NCBI GenBank assembly: GCA_039814545.1
Contig: JBCCBB010000105.1
Location: 1 to 9,598 of the forward strand
Direction of reading: 5' to 3'
DNA from: CALBPI01 sp039814545
GTDB lineage: Bacteria; Pseudomonadota; Gammaproteobacteria; Steroidobacterales; Woeseiaceae
Length of the DNA stretch: 9,598 nt
Position numbers and translations under genes: made by a program. Shown in pieces: positions 1 to 8,142 of this stretch; position 1 is the stretch's first letter, and the number at the start of each line of letters is the position of its first letter. Below the pieces are notes generated by a model that ran no database searches, was not told the DNA's origin, and worked only from the letters and a program-made list of their open reading frames with translations.

Positions 1-1157
1 ATCGCTACTACCAGATCGTGCGCTGCTTCCGTGACGAGGACCTGCGCGCTGACCGTCAGCCCGAGTTCACCCAGCTCGATATCGAAATGAGCTTCGTTGA
101 CGAGGAGACGGTCACGGGCCTCATGGAAGGCATGGTGCGCCAGCTCTTTAAAGAGGTCATGGACATCGAACTGCCCGATCCCTTCCCGCGAATGCCGTAT
201 GCCGAAGCCATGCAGCGCTTCGGTTCAGACAAGCCCGATCTGCGGATCCCGCTTGAGCTGATCGAAGTGGCCGATCTCATGGACGGTGTCGAGTTCAAGG
301 TATTCGCTGGACCGGCCGCCGACCCCGAAGGTCGCGTGGCGGCGCTGCGTTTGCCCGAAGGCGGTACGCTGAGCCGCAAGGAGATCGACGAGTACACGAG
401 CTTCGTCGGCCGTTATGGCGCGCGCGGTTTGGCCTACATCAAGGTCAACGACATCGCAGCAGGACGCGATGGCCTACAGTCGCCGATCCTGAAGTTTCTG
501 CCCGACGCGGCGGTTACCGGCATCCTTGAGCGCACAGGTGCTGCTGACGGCGACATCGTGTTCTTTGGCGCCGACAAGGCGCGCGTCGTCAACGACGCGC
601 TGGGTGCCCTGCGTGAACGCCTTGGCCACGACCGCGGACTCGTCGCCGAAGGCTGGGCGCCGCTCTGGGTTGTCGACTTCCCGATGTTCGAGCGCGACGG
701 CGACAGCGGTCGCTGGCACTCGCTGCACCACCCGTTCACAGCGCCGCGCGCTGACAGCCCCGAAGCGCTTGCCGAGAATCCCGGCGCCGCCCCGTCGCGC
801 GCCTACGACATGGTGCTGAATGGCTCGGAAATCGGTGGTGGCTCGATTCGTATCCACGACCAGGCCATGCAGGCCGCGGTGTTCGACCTGCTCGACATCA
901 GCAAGGAAGAGGCCGAAGAGAAGTTCGGCTTCCTGCTGCGCGCGCTGCAGTACGGCTGCCCGCCGCACGGCGGCATCGCCTTCGGTCTCGACCGCATGGT
1001 CATGCTCATGGCGGGTGCGAGCAGCATCCGTGACGTGATTGCGTTCCCGAAAACGCAGTCGGCGCATGACCCGCTGACGGATGCGCCCGGTGCGGTGTCG
1101 CCCGAGCAGTTGCGCGAAACGGGCATTCGCCTGCGCGCCAAGCCCGGGGCCGAATGA
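1..1157 (+). CDS. aspS: Aspartyl-tRNA synthetase, 3' part (5' end outside window)
   Basis: Class IIb aminoacyl-tRNA synthetase that charges tRNA-Asp with aspartate in the cytoplasm. The reading frame is open from the left edge (first full codon at base 3) and gives 384 residues, so about 205 N-terminal residues are missing compared with the usual ~590: the OB-fold anticodon domain and class II motif 1. Counting from base 3, motif 2 (FRDEDLRADRQPEFTQLD) lies at residues 9-26. The bacterial GAD insertion follows at roughly residues 95-225. The catalytic domain then resumes (HHPFTAP; NGSEIGGGSIRIHD), and motif 3 GLDR is at 328-331. The C-terminal segment FPKTQSAHDPLTDAPG is of the usual bacterial type. 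Whether the enzyme is Asp-specific or also charges tRNA-Asn cannot be judged, because the discriminating residues lie in the missing N-terminus. The GTG at base 18 is internal, not a start. The stop overlaps the next gene's ATG by 4 bp (ATGA). Confidence 0.97.
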   Translation, partial: RYYQIVRCFRDEDLRADRQPEFTQLDIEMSFVDEETVTGLMEGMVRQLFKEVMDIELPDPFPRMPYAEAMQRFGSDKPDLRIPLELIEVADLMDGVEFKVFAGPAADPEGRVAALRLPEGGTLSRKEIDEYTSFVGRYGARGLAYIKVNDIAAGRDGLQSPILKFLPDAAVTGILERTGAADGDIVFFGADKARVVNDALGALRERLGHDRGLVAEGWAPLWVVDFPMFERDGDSGRWHSLHHPFTAPRADSPEALAENPGAAPSRAYDMVLNGSEIGGGSIRIHDQAMQAAVFDLLDISKEEAEEKFGFLLRALQYGCPPHGGIAFGLDRMVMLMAGASSIRDVIAFPKTQSAHDPLTDAPGAVSPEQLRETGIRLRAKPGAE

Positions 1158-1849
1158 CCGACCGGGCCGGGCCCGCTCACGTCATCACGCTGCACGGCCT
1201 CTGGCTCACCGGCGCGGAGGCCACGCGCCTGCGCCGCCGTCTTCGCGATCGCCACGGTTACAACGTGCACGCGCTGCACTACCGCACTGTGCGTGCCTCA
1301 CTGACCCAGAACGCGCGCGTGTTGCGCGACTTCATGGCCGAGCGCCTACAGGACCGCATGGACACGCCCTGCCACCTTGTGGGCCACAGCCTGGGCGGTC
1401 TTGTCATCTTGAAGATGCTGCTCGACTGGCCCGAGGCGCCACCGGGTCGCGTGGTCTGTTTGGGCACGCCGCTCAACGGCAGCGAGTCCGCGTTGCGTGT
1501 CGCCAAACTGCCCGGCGGCGAATCGCTGCTGGGGCGTTCCATCGCCGAAGGCGTGCTCGAGGCCACCGCGTCCGAGTGGGCGCAACGCTTCGAAGGGCGG
1601 GACGTCGGTGTGCTGGCCGGAACCTGGCCTGTGGGCATGGGGCGCCTGCTCGGCAAGTTGCCCGAGCCCAACGACGGCACGGTGACCGTGGACGAGACGC
1701 GCTGGCAGCATGCGACCGATCATCTGGAACTCGCGGCCTCACACACGACGCTTGTGACCTCGCGCGAAGTCGCCGACCAGGTCGCGCACTTTATTGGCCA
1801 CGGGCAATTTGATCGTAGCCGCAAACGCGGCGAGGACGCTAAGGCTTGA
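1154..1849 (+). CDS. Alpha/beta-fold hydrolase (PGAP1/lipase-like esterase), cytoplasmic
   Basis: A 231-residue alpha/beta hydrolase with all the expected landmarks: a beta-strand followed by HGLW (14-17, oxyanion-hole HG motif), the nucleophile elbow GHSLGG (77-82, Ser79), LGTPLNGSE after the next strand (103-111), PEPNDGTV containing the likely acid Asp174, and SHTTLV with the likely catalytic His197. This layout resembles the short PGAP1-like or triacylglycerol-lipase-like esterases. The substrate is unknown; an ester or thioester is a reasonable guess. No signal peptide or membrane segment is visible, so it is probably cytoplasmic. The tail (after about residue 218) is charged and basic and looks dispensable. 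The start ATG sits inside the aspS stop (ATGA), which suggests translational coupling to aspS. The 3' end overlaps the mutS 3' end by 11 bp on the opposite strand. The fold call is firm; the function is not. Confidence 0.88.
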   Translation: MTDRAGPAHVITLHGLWLTGAEATRLRRRLRDRHGYNVHALHYRTVRASLTQNARVLRDFMAERLQDRMDTPCHLVGHSLGGLVILKMLLDWPEAPPGRVVCLGTPLNGSESALRVAKLPGGESLLGRSIAEGVLEATASEWAQRFEGRDVGVLAGTWPVGMGRLLGKLPEPNDGTVTVDETRWQHATDHLELAASHTTLVTSREVADQVAHFIGHGQFDRSRKRGEDAKA

Positions 1850-4433
1850 GCAACGCCTTGAGCGCGTAGAGCCGGTCGAGCGCCTCGCGCGGTGACAGGT
1901 TGTCGGGTTCGATGGCGGCCAGCGCATCGAGCGTGGCCTGATCCGACTCACTGATTGCGCTCGCGTCGTCCTCATCCTCGACACTGAAGTCGAGCGCCAC
2001 CTGGCCGCCCTCCGTGCTGCCGCGCTGCGCCTCAAGCGCCGCCAGGTAACGACGCGCGCGCCGGATTACGGTGCGGGGCACGCCCGCGAGGCTTGCGACC
2101 TGCAGACCGTAACTCTTGTCGGCCGGCCCCGCTTTGACGGCGTGCAGAAACACGAGCCGGTCGCCATGCTCCGTGGCATCGAGGTGCACATTGGCCGTCG
2201 CGGGCAATTCTTGCGGCAGCGCGGTGAGCTCGAAGTAGTGCGTGGCAAACAGCGTGAACGCGTGGCAGCGCGACGCCACGTGGTGCGCAGCCGCCCAGGC
2301 CAGCGACAGGCCGTCGAAGGTGCTCGTGCCGCGACCGATCTCGTCCATGAGCACGAGGCTGTGCTCGGTAGCGTTGTTCAGGATGTTGGCCGTTTCCGTC
2401 ATCTCGACCATAAAGGTTGAGCGCCCGCCCGCGAGATCGTCGCTGGCGCCGATGCGTGTGAAGACGCGGTCAATCGGGCCCACCGTCATCCTCGTGGCCG
2501 GCACGAAGCTGCCCGCGCGCGCGAGGATCACGGCCAACGCGGCCTGACGCATGTAGGTCGACTTACCGCCCATGTTCGGGCCCGTGATGACCAGCATTTC
2601 GCGGCGCGCGTCGAGCGCCAGGTCATTGGGGATGAACTCGCCATCGAGCACTTGCTCGACGACGGGGTGGCGGCCGGCCTGGATGTCGATACGGCGCTCG
2701 CCCGTGAGCTGCGGCCGGGACAGATTGAGTGCGACGGCGCGACCGGCGAGGTTGGCCAGCACGTCTGCCTCGGCCAGTGCGCCGGCTGCGCGCTGCAGCG
2801 GCTCGAGCAGCTCGGCCAGTGTTTCGACGAGTGCGGCGTAGAGTGCCTTCTCCCGCGCCAGCGCGCGCTCGTTGGCCGACAGCACCTTGTCTTCGAAGCT
2901 CTTGAGCTCGGCCGTGATGTAGCGTTCGGCGCCCTTGAGCGTTTGCCGACGCGTGTAGTCGTCGGGCGCCTTGTCGGCCTGGCCCTTGCTGATTTCGATG
3001 TAGTAGCCGTGCACGCGGTTGTAGCCGACTTTAAGGTTCGGCACACCGGTGCGTTCGCGTTCGCGCAGCTCGAGTTCACCGAGCCAGGCGTTGGCGTTTG
3101 CAGCCAGCCCGCGCAGCTCGTCGAGCTCGGCGTCGTAGCCGTCGCGGATGACGCCGCCGTCGCGAATGAGCACGGGCGGCGACTCGATGATGGCGCGCGT
3201 GAGGTGATCTACGGTGTCGCCGTGATCGCCCATCGCTGCGATGAGTTCGCTGCTGCGTACAGTGGCGCAATCATCGAGTACGGCCGCGATGGCGGGAATC
3301 TGCGCCAGCGAGGTGCCGAGGCGGTCGAGGTCGCGCGGGCGCGCGGAACGCAGTGCCACGCGCGCCAGGATGCGTTCAACGTCGCCGACGTCAGCCAGCG
3401 CGCGCGTCAGCGCATCGAGCCGATCGCCGACGAGAATGGTCTCAACGGCGTCATGGCGTGCGCCGACCACGGCGTCGTCGCGCAGTGGGCGTTGCAACCA
3501 GCGGTGCAGCATGCGACTGCCCATGGGTGTCTGGGCGTGGTCCATAACGCCCGCGAGCGTGAGCGCGTCGTTGCCCGACAGGCCGTGTTCGATCTCTAGG
3601 TTGCGTCGCGTTGCCGCGTCGAGCAGTACCGCAGTGTCCTGGGCTTGTTGCGCGATGCCGCGGATATGCGTGAGCGCGCGTTTCTGGGTGCCCTGCACGT
3701 ACTCGAGCAGCGCGCCCGCCGCCGCGACGGCGCTGGCGGCGTCTTCAATACCGAAGCCCGCCAGGTCCTGGGTGCCGAACTGCTCGCAAAGCAGGCGCTG
3801 GGCCGTATCGCCGTCGAAGTGCCAGCTGCCGCGACCCCGCCAGTGCACGGCGGGCCAGCGTGCGCTGATCGGTGCGAAAAAGGCCTCGTCGTGCTCGTCG
3901 AACAGGAGCTCCGCGGGTCGCAGACGCTCAATCTCGGCCGCCAGTGCATCGACGCCGCGCGCGCAGGTGGTGATCTCGAAGCGGCCGCCCGCAAGATCGA
4001 TCCAGGCGAGGCCCAGGTCGCGGCGCCCGCGGAACACGGCCGCCGTGAAGCTCTCGGCGCGTGCGTCGAGCAGCGACTCATCGGTGAGCGTGCCCGGTGT
4101 GACGACCCGCACCACCTCGCGCGCGACAGGCCCCTTGCTGGTGGCCGGGTCGCCCACCTGCTCGCAGATCGCGACCGATTCGCCACGCTCAATGAGGCGC
4201 GCCAGGTAATTATCGGCCGCGTGGTAGGGCACGCCGGCCATGGGGATCGGCGCGCCCGCGCTCTTGCCGCGCGCCGTGAGCGTGATCTCGATGAGGTCAG
4301 CCGCGCGCTTCGCGTCGTCGTAGAACAGCTCGTAGAAATCGCCCATGCGGTAGAACAGGAGCGTGTCCGGATACTCCGACTTGATGGCCAGGTACTGGCG
4401 CATCATCGGTGTGTGGTCGGACAGGTCGGGCAT
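1839..4433 (-). CDS. mutS: DNA mismatch repair protein MutS
   Basis: Recognises mismatches and small loops in DNA and starts methyl-directed repair together with MutL. The protein is 864 residues when begun at the ATG at 4433; E. coli MutS has 853. The N-terminal mismatch-recognition domain carries the Phe-X-Glu wedge (F33-Y-E35, in GDFYELF). The connector and lever/clamp domains follow (for example the HGYYIEISKGQ and LKGAERY region). The C-terminal ABC-type ATPase has Walker A GPNMGGKST (618-626, Lys624), a signature region DDLAGGRSTFMVEM (665-678), Walker B LVLMDE (693-698) followed by IGRGTSTFDG, and the His-loop FATHYFEL (His732). The frame stays open 122 codons further upstream, but that stretch antisenses the neighbouring glycosyltransferase and has no MutS similarity. 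The chosen start puts 6 residues before HTPMMRQYL, close to the family pattern. No good Shine-Dalgarno precedes it. The gene diverges from the glycosyltransferase-pncC unit and converges on the hydrolase gene. Confidence 0.97.
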   Translation of the reverse strand: MPDLSDHTPMMRQYLAIKSEYPDTLLFYRMGDFYELFYDDAKRAADLIEITLTARGKSAGAPIPMAGVPYHAADNYLARLIERGESVAICEQVGDPATSKGPVAREVVRVVTPGTLTDESLLDARAESFTAAVFRGRRDLGLAWIDLAGGRFEITTCARGVDALAAEIERLRPAELLFDEHDEAFFAPISARWPAVHWRGRGSWHFDGDTAQRLLCEQFGTQDLAGFGIEDAASAVAAAGALLEYVQGTQKRALTHIRGIAQQAQDTAVLLDAATRRNLEIEHGLSGNDALTLAGVMDHAQTPMGSRMLHRWLQRPLRDDAVVGARHDAVETILVGDRLDALTRALADVGDVERILARVALRSARPRDLDRLGTSLAQIPAIAAVLDDCATVRSSELIAAMGDHGDTVDHLTRAIIESPPVLIRDGGVIRDGYDAELDELRGLAANANAWLGELELRERERTGVPNLKVGYNRVHGYYIEISKGQADKAPDDYTRRQTLKGAERYITAELKSFEDKVLSANERALAREKALYAALVETLAELLEPLQRAAGALAEADVLANLAGRAVALNLSRPQLTGERRIDIQAGRHPVVEQVLDGEFIPNDLALDARREMLVITGPNMGGKSTYMRQAALAVILARAGSFVPATRMTVGPIDRVFTRIGASDDLAGGRSTFMVEMTETANILNNATEHSLVLMDEIGRGTSTFDGLSLAWAAAHHVASRCHAFTLFATHYFELTALPQELPATANVHLDATEHGDRLVFLHAVKAGPADKSYGLQVASLAGVPRTVIRRARRYLAALEAQRGSTEGGQVALDFSVEDEDDASAISESDQATLDALAAIEPDNLSPREALDRLYALKALLKP

Positions 4434-4541
4434 CGTCGGGACGGCGTTCGCAGTGCTCAGGCGGACCCGCGATGCTAGCGGTGTGTGCACGCCAAGTCGA
4501 ACGTGAAACAATGCGCGCGCCATGATCCAGAGAAACGCGGG
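4434..4541. promoter_or_regulatory. Divergent mutS / glycosyltransferase intergenic region
   Basis: About 108 bp lie between the mutS ATG (minus strand) and the preferred TTG start of the glycosyltransferase (plus strand). Promoters for both directions are expected here, but no strong -35/-10 pair is visible. The best minus-strand -10 candidate is TAGCAT (4477 down to 4472, 4 of 6 matches), without a well-spaced -35. No LexA box or clear operator was found. If the glycosyltransferase instead uses the GTG at 4485, the gap is only 51 bp. Confidence 0.35.
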
Positions 4542-5633
4542 TTGAAGATCGCCCACCTCGAATTCGGCCGCCACGCCTATGGCGGGGCCGAGCAGCTCAA
4601 GTACCTGCTCAAGGGCCTGAACGACGATCACCACGCGCACCTGCTCGTGGCCGCCGCCGGCGGGGACCTCGCACGCTGGGCCGCCGAAACCGATCGACCT
4701 CACGAAGCGCTCGAGTTCTCGGGTGAGCACGACCTGCGCGCGGTGTTCCGTCTGGGCCGAGTCCTGCGCGAGCAGGGCGTCGACCTTGTTCACGTGCACA
4801 GCCGGCGCGGCGCCGACTGGATCGGGCCTCTGGCTGCGATGCGCGCCGGGGTGCCGGCAATCATCTCGCGCCGGATCGACAATCCACCGCGCTTCTGGCT
4901 GCGCTGGCTCATGCGCAACCGCTACCGACGCGTCGTGTGCATCTCGCAGGCCATCCAGGGCGTGCTCGAGTCGGCGGGTGTGTCGCGCGACAACCTACTG
5001 ACGATCACGAGCGCTGTAGATGCGGCACGTTACGCAGGCCGGGCGCCCGACGATGCGCGCCACCAGTTGCTGGGTCGTGAGCACCGCGGACCGCTCATCG
5101 GGGTCATCGCCCAGCTCATCGACCGCAAAGGCCACCGCTTCCTGCTGCGTGCGCTGCCCGGGCTGCGAGAGGCCCACCCGGACCTTGCCGTGGTCTTCCT
5201 GGGCCGAGGTGCGCTGCGCGAGACGCTCGAAGCCGAGGTCGAGGCCGCGGGCCTGTCGGGTTGCGTGGGGTTCGCGGGGTTCAGGGACGATTTGGCCGGG
5301 CTGCTGCCCGCGCTGGATCTCGTGGTGCACCCGGCACTCATGGAGGGGCTCGGTGTGAGCCTGCTTGAGGCCGCCGCGGCGGGCGTGCCCGTGGTCGGTT
5401 TTGCTGCCGGCGGTGTCATGGAGGCTGTGGCTGATGAGCACTCAGGCCTGCTCGTTAGGGCGGGCGACGCGATTGCGTTGGGCGCGGCCATTGGTCGACT
5501 GCTGGGCGACCCCGAGTTGCGGGACCGCATGGGTGAGAACGCGCGGCGTCGCGTCGAGGCCGAGTTTTCCATCGAAGTCATGGTGAAGCGGTATGCCGCT
5601 TTGTACGATGTGCTGGCCGGGGAAATCGAATGA
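4542..5633 (+). CDS. Glycosyltransferase family 4 (GT-B fold)
   Basis: Retaining GT-B glycosyltransferase that moves a sugar from a nucleotide sugar to an acceptor, most likely a cell-envelope glycan such as lipopolysaccharide or exopolysaccharide. The acceptor is not predictable. The N-terminal Rossmann half begins MKIAHLEF and has the glycine-rich loop GGAEQ (14-18) and VHVHSR (83-88). The C-terminal donor half has GVIAQLIDRKGH (187-198; Arg195 and Lys196 are positioned to contact the donor phosphates) and the GT4 EX7E motif EGLGVSLLE (Glu268, Glu276). No membrane segment is seen. The frame is open upstream, with GTG at 4485 or 4503 as alternative starts (382 or 376 aa). I prefer TTG at 4542 (363 aa) because the first beta-strand begins right there and a GAGA sequence lies about 8 bases upstream. 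The stop overlaps the pncC ATG (ATGA), so the two are probably one transcript. It separates mutS from pncC, which sit closer in related genomes. Confidence 0.9.
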   Translation: MKIAHLEFGRHAYGGAEQLKYLLKGLNDDHHAHLLVAAAGGDLARWAAETDRPHEALEFSGEHDLRAVFRLGRVLREQGVDLVHVHSRRGADWIGPLAAMRAGVPAIISRRIDNPPRFWLRWLMRNRYRRVVCISQAIQGVLESAGVSRDNLLTITSAVDAARYAGRAPDDARHQLLGREHRGPLIGVIAQLIDRKGHRFLLRALPGLREAHPDLAVVFLGRGALRETLEAEVEAAGLSGCVGFAGFRDDLAGLLPALDLVVHPALMEGLGVSLLEAAAAGVPVVGFAAGGVMEAVADEHSGLLVRAGDAIALGAAIGRLLGDPELRDRMGENARRRVEAEFSIEVMVKRYAALYDVLAGEIE

Positions 5634-6157
5634 CGGGAACCTACTCACTCATTGGCCTGCCCGTAGGGGCACGCATGGACCACGAAGTCTCAAGACTGGC
5701 GCGCCAACTCACGGAGTCGGGGCGCAGTGTGGCCGTCGCGGAGTCCTGCACGGGCGGCTGGATTGCGAAGTCGCTGACCGACGTCGAAGGCAGTTCCGCC
5801 TGGTTCGGTTACGGGGTCGTGTCCTATTCCAACCAGGCCAAGGTGCAGCTGCTTAGGGTGCGCCAGACCACACTCGACCGGGACGGTGCCGTGAGCGAGG
5901 CCGTGGTGCGTGAGATGGCCGACGGCGTGCGGGCGCTCTCGGGCGCTGATTACGCGATTGCCGTCAGCGGCATCGCGGGGCCCGGGGGTGGCACCGCGGA
6001 AAAACCCGTCGGTACCGTCTGGTGCGCCTGGGCCTCGGCGGATCATTCGTTTGCGCAAATGCAGCGCTTTGGCGGCGACCGCAATGAGGTCCGCGAGCGC
6101 ACGGTGCTTTGGGCGCTTGAGGGACTCGCCGACAGGATTGGCGACGGCACCTTCTGA
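5630..6157 (+). CDS. pncC: Nicotinamide-nucleotide amidohydrolase (CinA C-terminal domain type)
   Basis: Deamidates nicotinamide mononucleotide (NMN) to nicotinic acid mononucleotide, returning it to NAD synthesis; NMN is a by-product of NAD-dependent DNA ligase. The protein is 175 residues, a stand-alone CinA C-terminal domain without the N-terminal MoaB-like half, like E. coli PncC (165). Visible motifs: AESCTGGW (37-44, with the conserved Ser39), GSSAWF (54-59), VSYSNQAK (64-71, conserved Lys71), GAVSE (86-90) and SGIAGPGGGTAEKPVGTVW (113-131). ATG 5630 overlaps the glycosyltransferase stop and has GGGGA about 6-7 bases upstream. A second possible start, ATG 5675 (160 aa), also has AGGGG close upstream and fits the family length slightly better. 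It lies upstream of recA in the same orientation, but a long gap and a separate recA promoter region divide them. Confidence 0.93.
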   Translation: MTGTYSLIGLPVGARMDHEVSRLARQLTESGRSVAVAESCTGGWIAKSLTDVEGSSAWFGYGVVSYSNQAKVQLLRVRQTTLDRDGAVSEAVVREMADGVRALSGADYAIAVSGIAGPGGGTAEKPVGTVWCAWASADHSFAQMQRFGGDRNEVRERTVLWALEGLADRIGDGTF

Positions 6158-6449
6158 GCGCGGGCCCGGATTGCGGCCCTGCTCATGGGCTTAGCGCGCA
6201 AAGCTTCGAAACGCCCTGAAGCCAGCCGCTGGCGCGCGCTGCGCCAAGCGCGAAAACCACTGGGAAGCCGTCGAAATCCATGGCTGTACTTTGCTCTGGA
6301 TTATGGCATCATCTGTTTATCCATACAGTAGTCGTACAGGTCGCGGCGGCGGCACACCAGTTCAACTCGTGTTTTCGCCCATTCGCAGCCGTACGACGCC
6401 GTTCGAGCGCAATAGACACCATTTGAGCACCATTCAGGGGTCACACACG
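6158..6449. other. Gene-free pncC-recA region: 3' hairpins, then the recA promoter and leader
   Basis: This 292-bp region contains no convincing gene. Its first half is rich in inverted repeats: GGGCC/GGCCC at 6162-6166 and 6175-6179, GCCAG/CTGGC at 6221-6233, and a 6-bp stem TGGCGC/GCGCCA with a 5-base loop at 6230-6246. None is followed by a T-run, so no classical intrinsic terminator is visible; they may still mark the pncC transcript end. From about 6280 the base composition becomes AT-richer. This part holds the LexA box and presumably the recA promoter, leaving an untranslated leader of roughly 110-120 bases before the recA ATG. The open frame that extends recA upstream from 6291 crosses the operator and does not encode conserved sequence. 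Confidence 0.6.
6311..6330 (+). promoter_or_regulatory. LexA-binding SOS box upstream of recA
   Basis: The core is CTGT TTATCCAT ACAG (6313-6328), a perfect match to the CTGT-N8-ACAG consensus of the LexA operator of gamma- and betaproteobacteria, flanked by AT on the left and TA on the right. It lies about 120 bases upstream of the recA ATG in an AT-rich patch. Likely -35 material (TTGCTC at 6291-6296) lies just upstream, so LexA bound here would block RNA polymerase. The exact -10 is uncertain: TACAGT at 6324-6329, inside the box, is the best candidate. In related bacteria recA is repressed by LexA and induced by DNA damage. I infer the same here, with recX probably co-induced. Confidence 0.9.
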
Positions 6450-7487
<1,038 letters not shown>

Positions 7488-7496
<9 letters not shown>

Positions 7497-7516
7497 CGCG
7501 GGCCGCGTGGGGCCTG
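7488..7516 (+). promoter_or_regulatory. GC-rich hairpin over the recA stop codon / recX 5' region
   Basis: The outer arms CAGGCC (7488-7493) and GGCCTG (7511-7516) pair perfectly. After a T-G wobble and one G-G mismatch, ACGCG (7496-7500) pairs with CGCGT (7504-7508) around the 3-base loop GGC. The recA stop TGA (7494-7496) lies inside the stem. No T-run follows, so it is not a classical terminator. In E. coli a terminator between recA and recX keeps recX low; this hairpin occupies the equivalent place and could pause transcription, affect translation of recX or stabilise recA mRNA. The structure is seen in the sequence; the role is inferred. Confidence 0.55.
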
Positions 7517-8075
7517 GCGACGCAGACAAGGACGTCGACGAGGACTTGAGCGAGGACGCATTGCCTGGGTCGGCGGACGCCGTCGACCCGTCACTCACGC
7601 CGGCGCGCTGTCGCAAGCGCGCCATGGATGCACTTGCTCGACGTGAGCAGACTCGCAAAGAGCTCGAGCGCCGCTTGCTGCGTGCGGGCTTCGCCCCGGA
7701 AACCGTCGCCGACACGCTCGACGCATTAGCCGACGAGGGCCTGCAGAGCGACGCGCGCTTTGCGGAGGCCTTCATCTCGAGCCGGTATCGACAGGGCAAA
7801 GGCACTGTCCGCATTCGCGCAGAGCTGTCTCAGCGTGGCTTCGACCGTTCGGCCATCGCCGAGGCCCTGCAGCAGTCGGACTTCGACTGGTTCGCGCTGG
7901 CTTGTGAGGTGCGCGCGCAACGATTCGGTGATCGGGCGCCCGAGGACTTCAAGGCACGCGCCCGCCAACTCCAGTTCCTGGCCTACCGGGGTTTCGATTC
8001 GGAGCAGGCGCAGGCGGCCGTACCCGACCACTGAAGCGTTTCAGCGCTGCCACCGCGCGCCCGCGGGCTAACTTG

Positions 8076-8084
8076 TGAAATAAT
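8076..8084 (+). promoter_or_regulatory. Probable extended -10 promoter of alaS
   Basis: TGaAATAAT combines an extended -10 TG dinucleotide (8076-8077) with AATAAT (8079-8084, 5 of 6 matches to TATAAT) in an otherwise very GC-rich stretch. No good -35 is visible 16-18 bases upstream, which fits an extended -10 promoter. Transcription would start near 8091 and give a leader of about 50 bases before the alaS ATG. The assignment is from sequence only. Confidence 0.45.
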
Positions 8085-8110
8085 TTCGCGTCACCAGTTA
8101 GCAGGTAGGC

Positions 8111-8128
8111 GCCGCAATCAGTTGCGGC
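8111..8128 (+). promoter_or_regulatory. Leader hairpin just upstream of alaS ribosome site
   Basis: A perfect 7-bp inverted repeat GCCGCAA (8111-8117) / TTGCGGC (8122-8128) with loop TCAG. It ends 14 bases before the alaS ATG and 4 bases before a weak ribosome site GGAA (8133-8136). No T-run follows, so it is not a terminator. A palindromic element this near the start could be a protein-binding site or influence translation. E. coli AlaRS is known to repress its own gene by binding a palindrome near the promoter; whether this element does the same is speculative. Confidence 0.4.
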
Positions 8129-8142
8129 CACCGGAATCCGAC

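Larger units (their letters stand above)
8035..8142. other. recX-alaS intergenic region
   Basis: This 108-bp gap has a GC-rich palindrome GCCCGCGGGC (8059-8068) shortly after recX. It has no loop and no T-run, so it is a poor terminator. It is followed by an AT-rich patch with a likely alaS promoter and then the alaS leader with a hairpin. No gene is present. Confidence 0.5.

Noticed and set aside
1081..1812. 243-codon frame overlapping the hydrolase on the same strand
   Set aside because: Its Arg/Ala-rich low-complexity translation is typical of an off-frame read. The alternative frame encodes a full hydrolase triad.
1841..1859. AAGGC/GCCTT inverted repeat at the hydrolase-mutS junction as a bidirectional terminator
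   Set aside because: Only 5 bp with a 9-base loop, no T-run on either side, and the repeat arises from the repeated Leu-Lys codons of the MutS C-terminus.
2652..3599. 315-codon open frame antisense to mutS (also another at 3241-4209)
   Set aside because: Both are shadow frames of mutS with no recognisable motifs.
4434..4799. In-frame upstream extension of mutS by 122 codons (986-residue version)
   Set aside because: It is antisense to the glycosyltransferase start, lacks MutS family sequence, and the family N-terminus fits ATG 4433. Long open antisense frames are expected at this GC content.
6291..6449. Upstream in-frame extension of RecA (401-residue version)
   Set aside because: The extension runs through the LexA box, and the RecA family N-terminus begins at ATG 6450.
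8059..8068. GCCCGCGGGC palindrome after recX as a terminator
   Set aside because: It has no loop and no following T-run; such palindromes are common by chance in GC-rich DNA.
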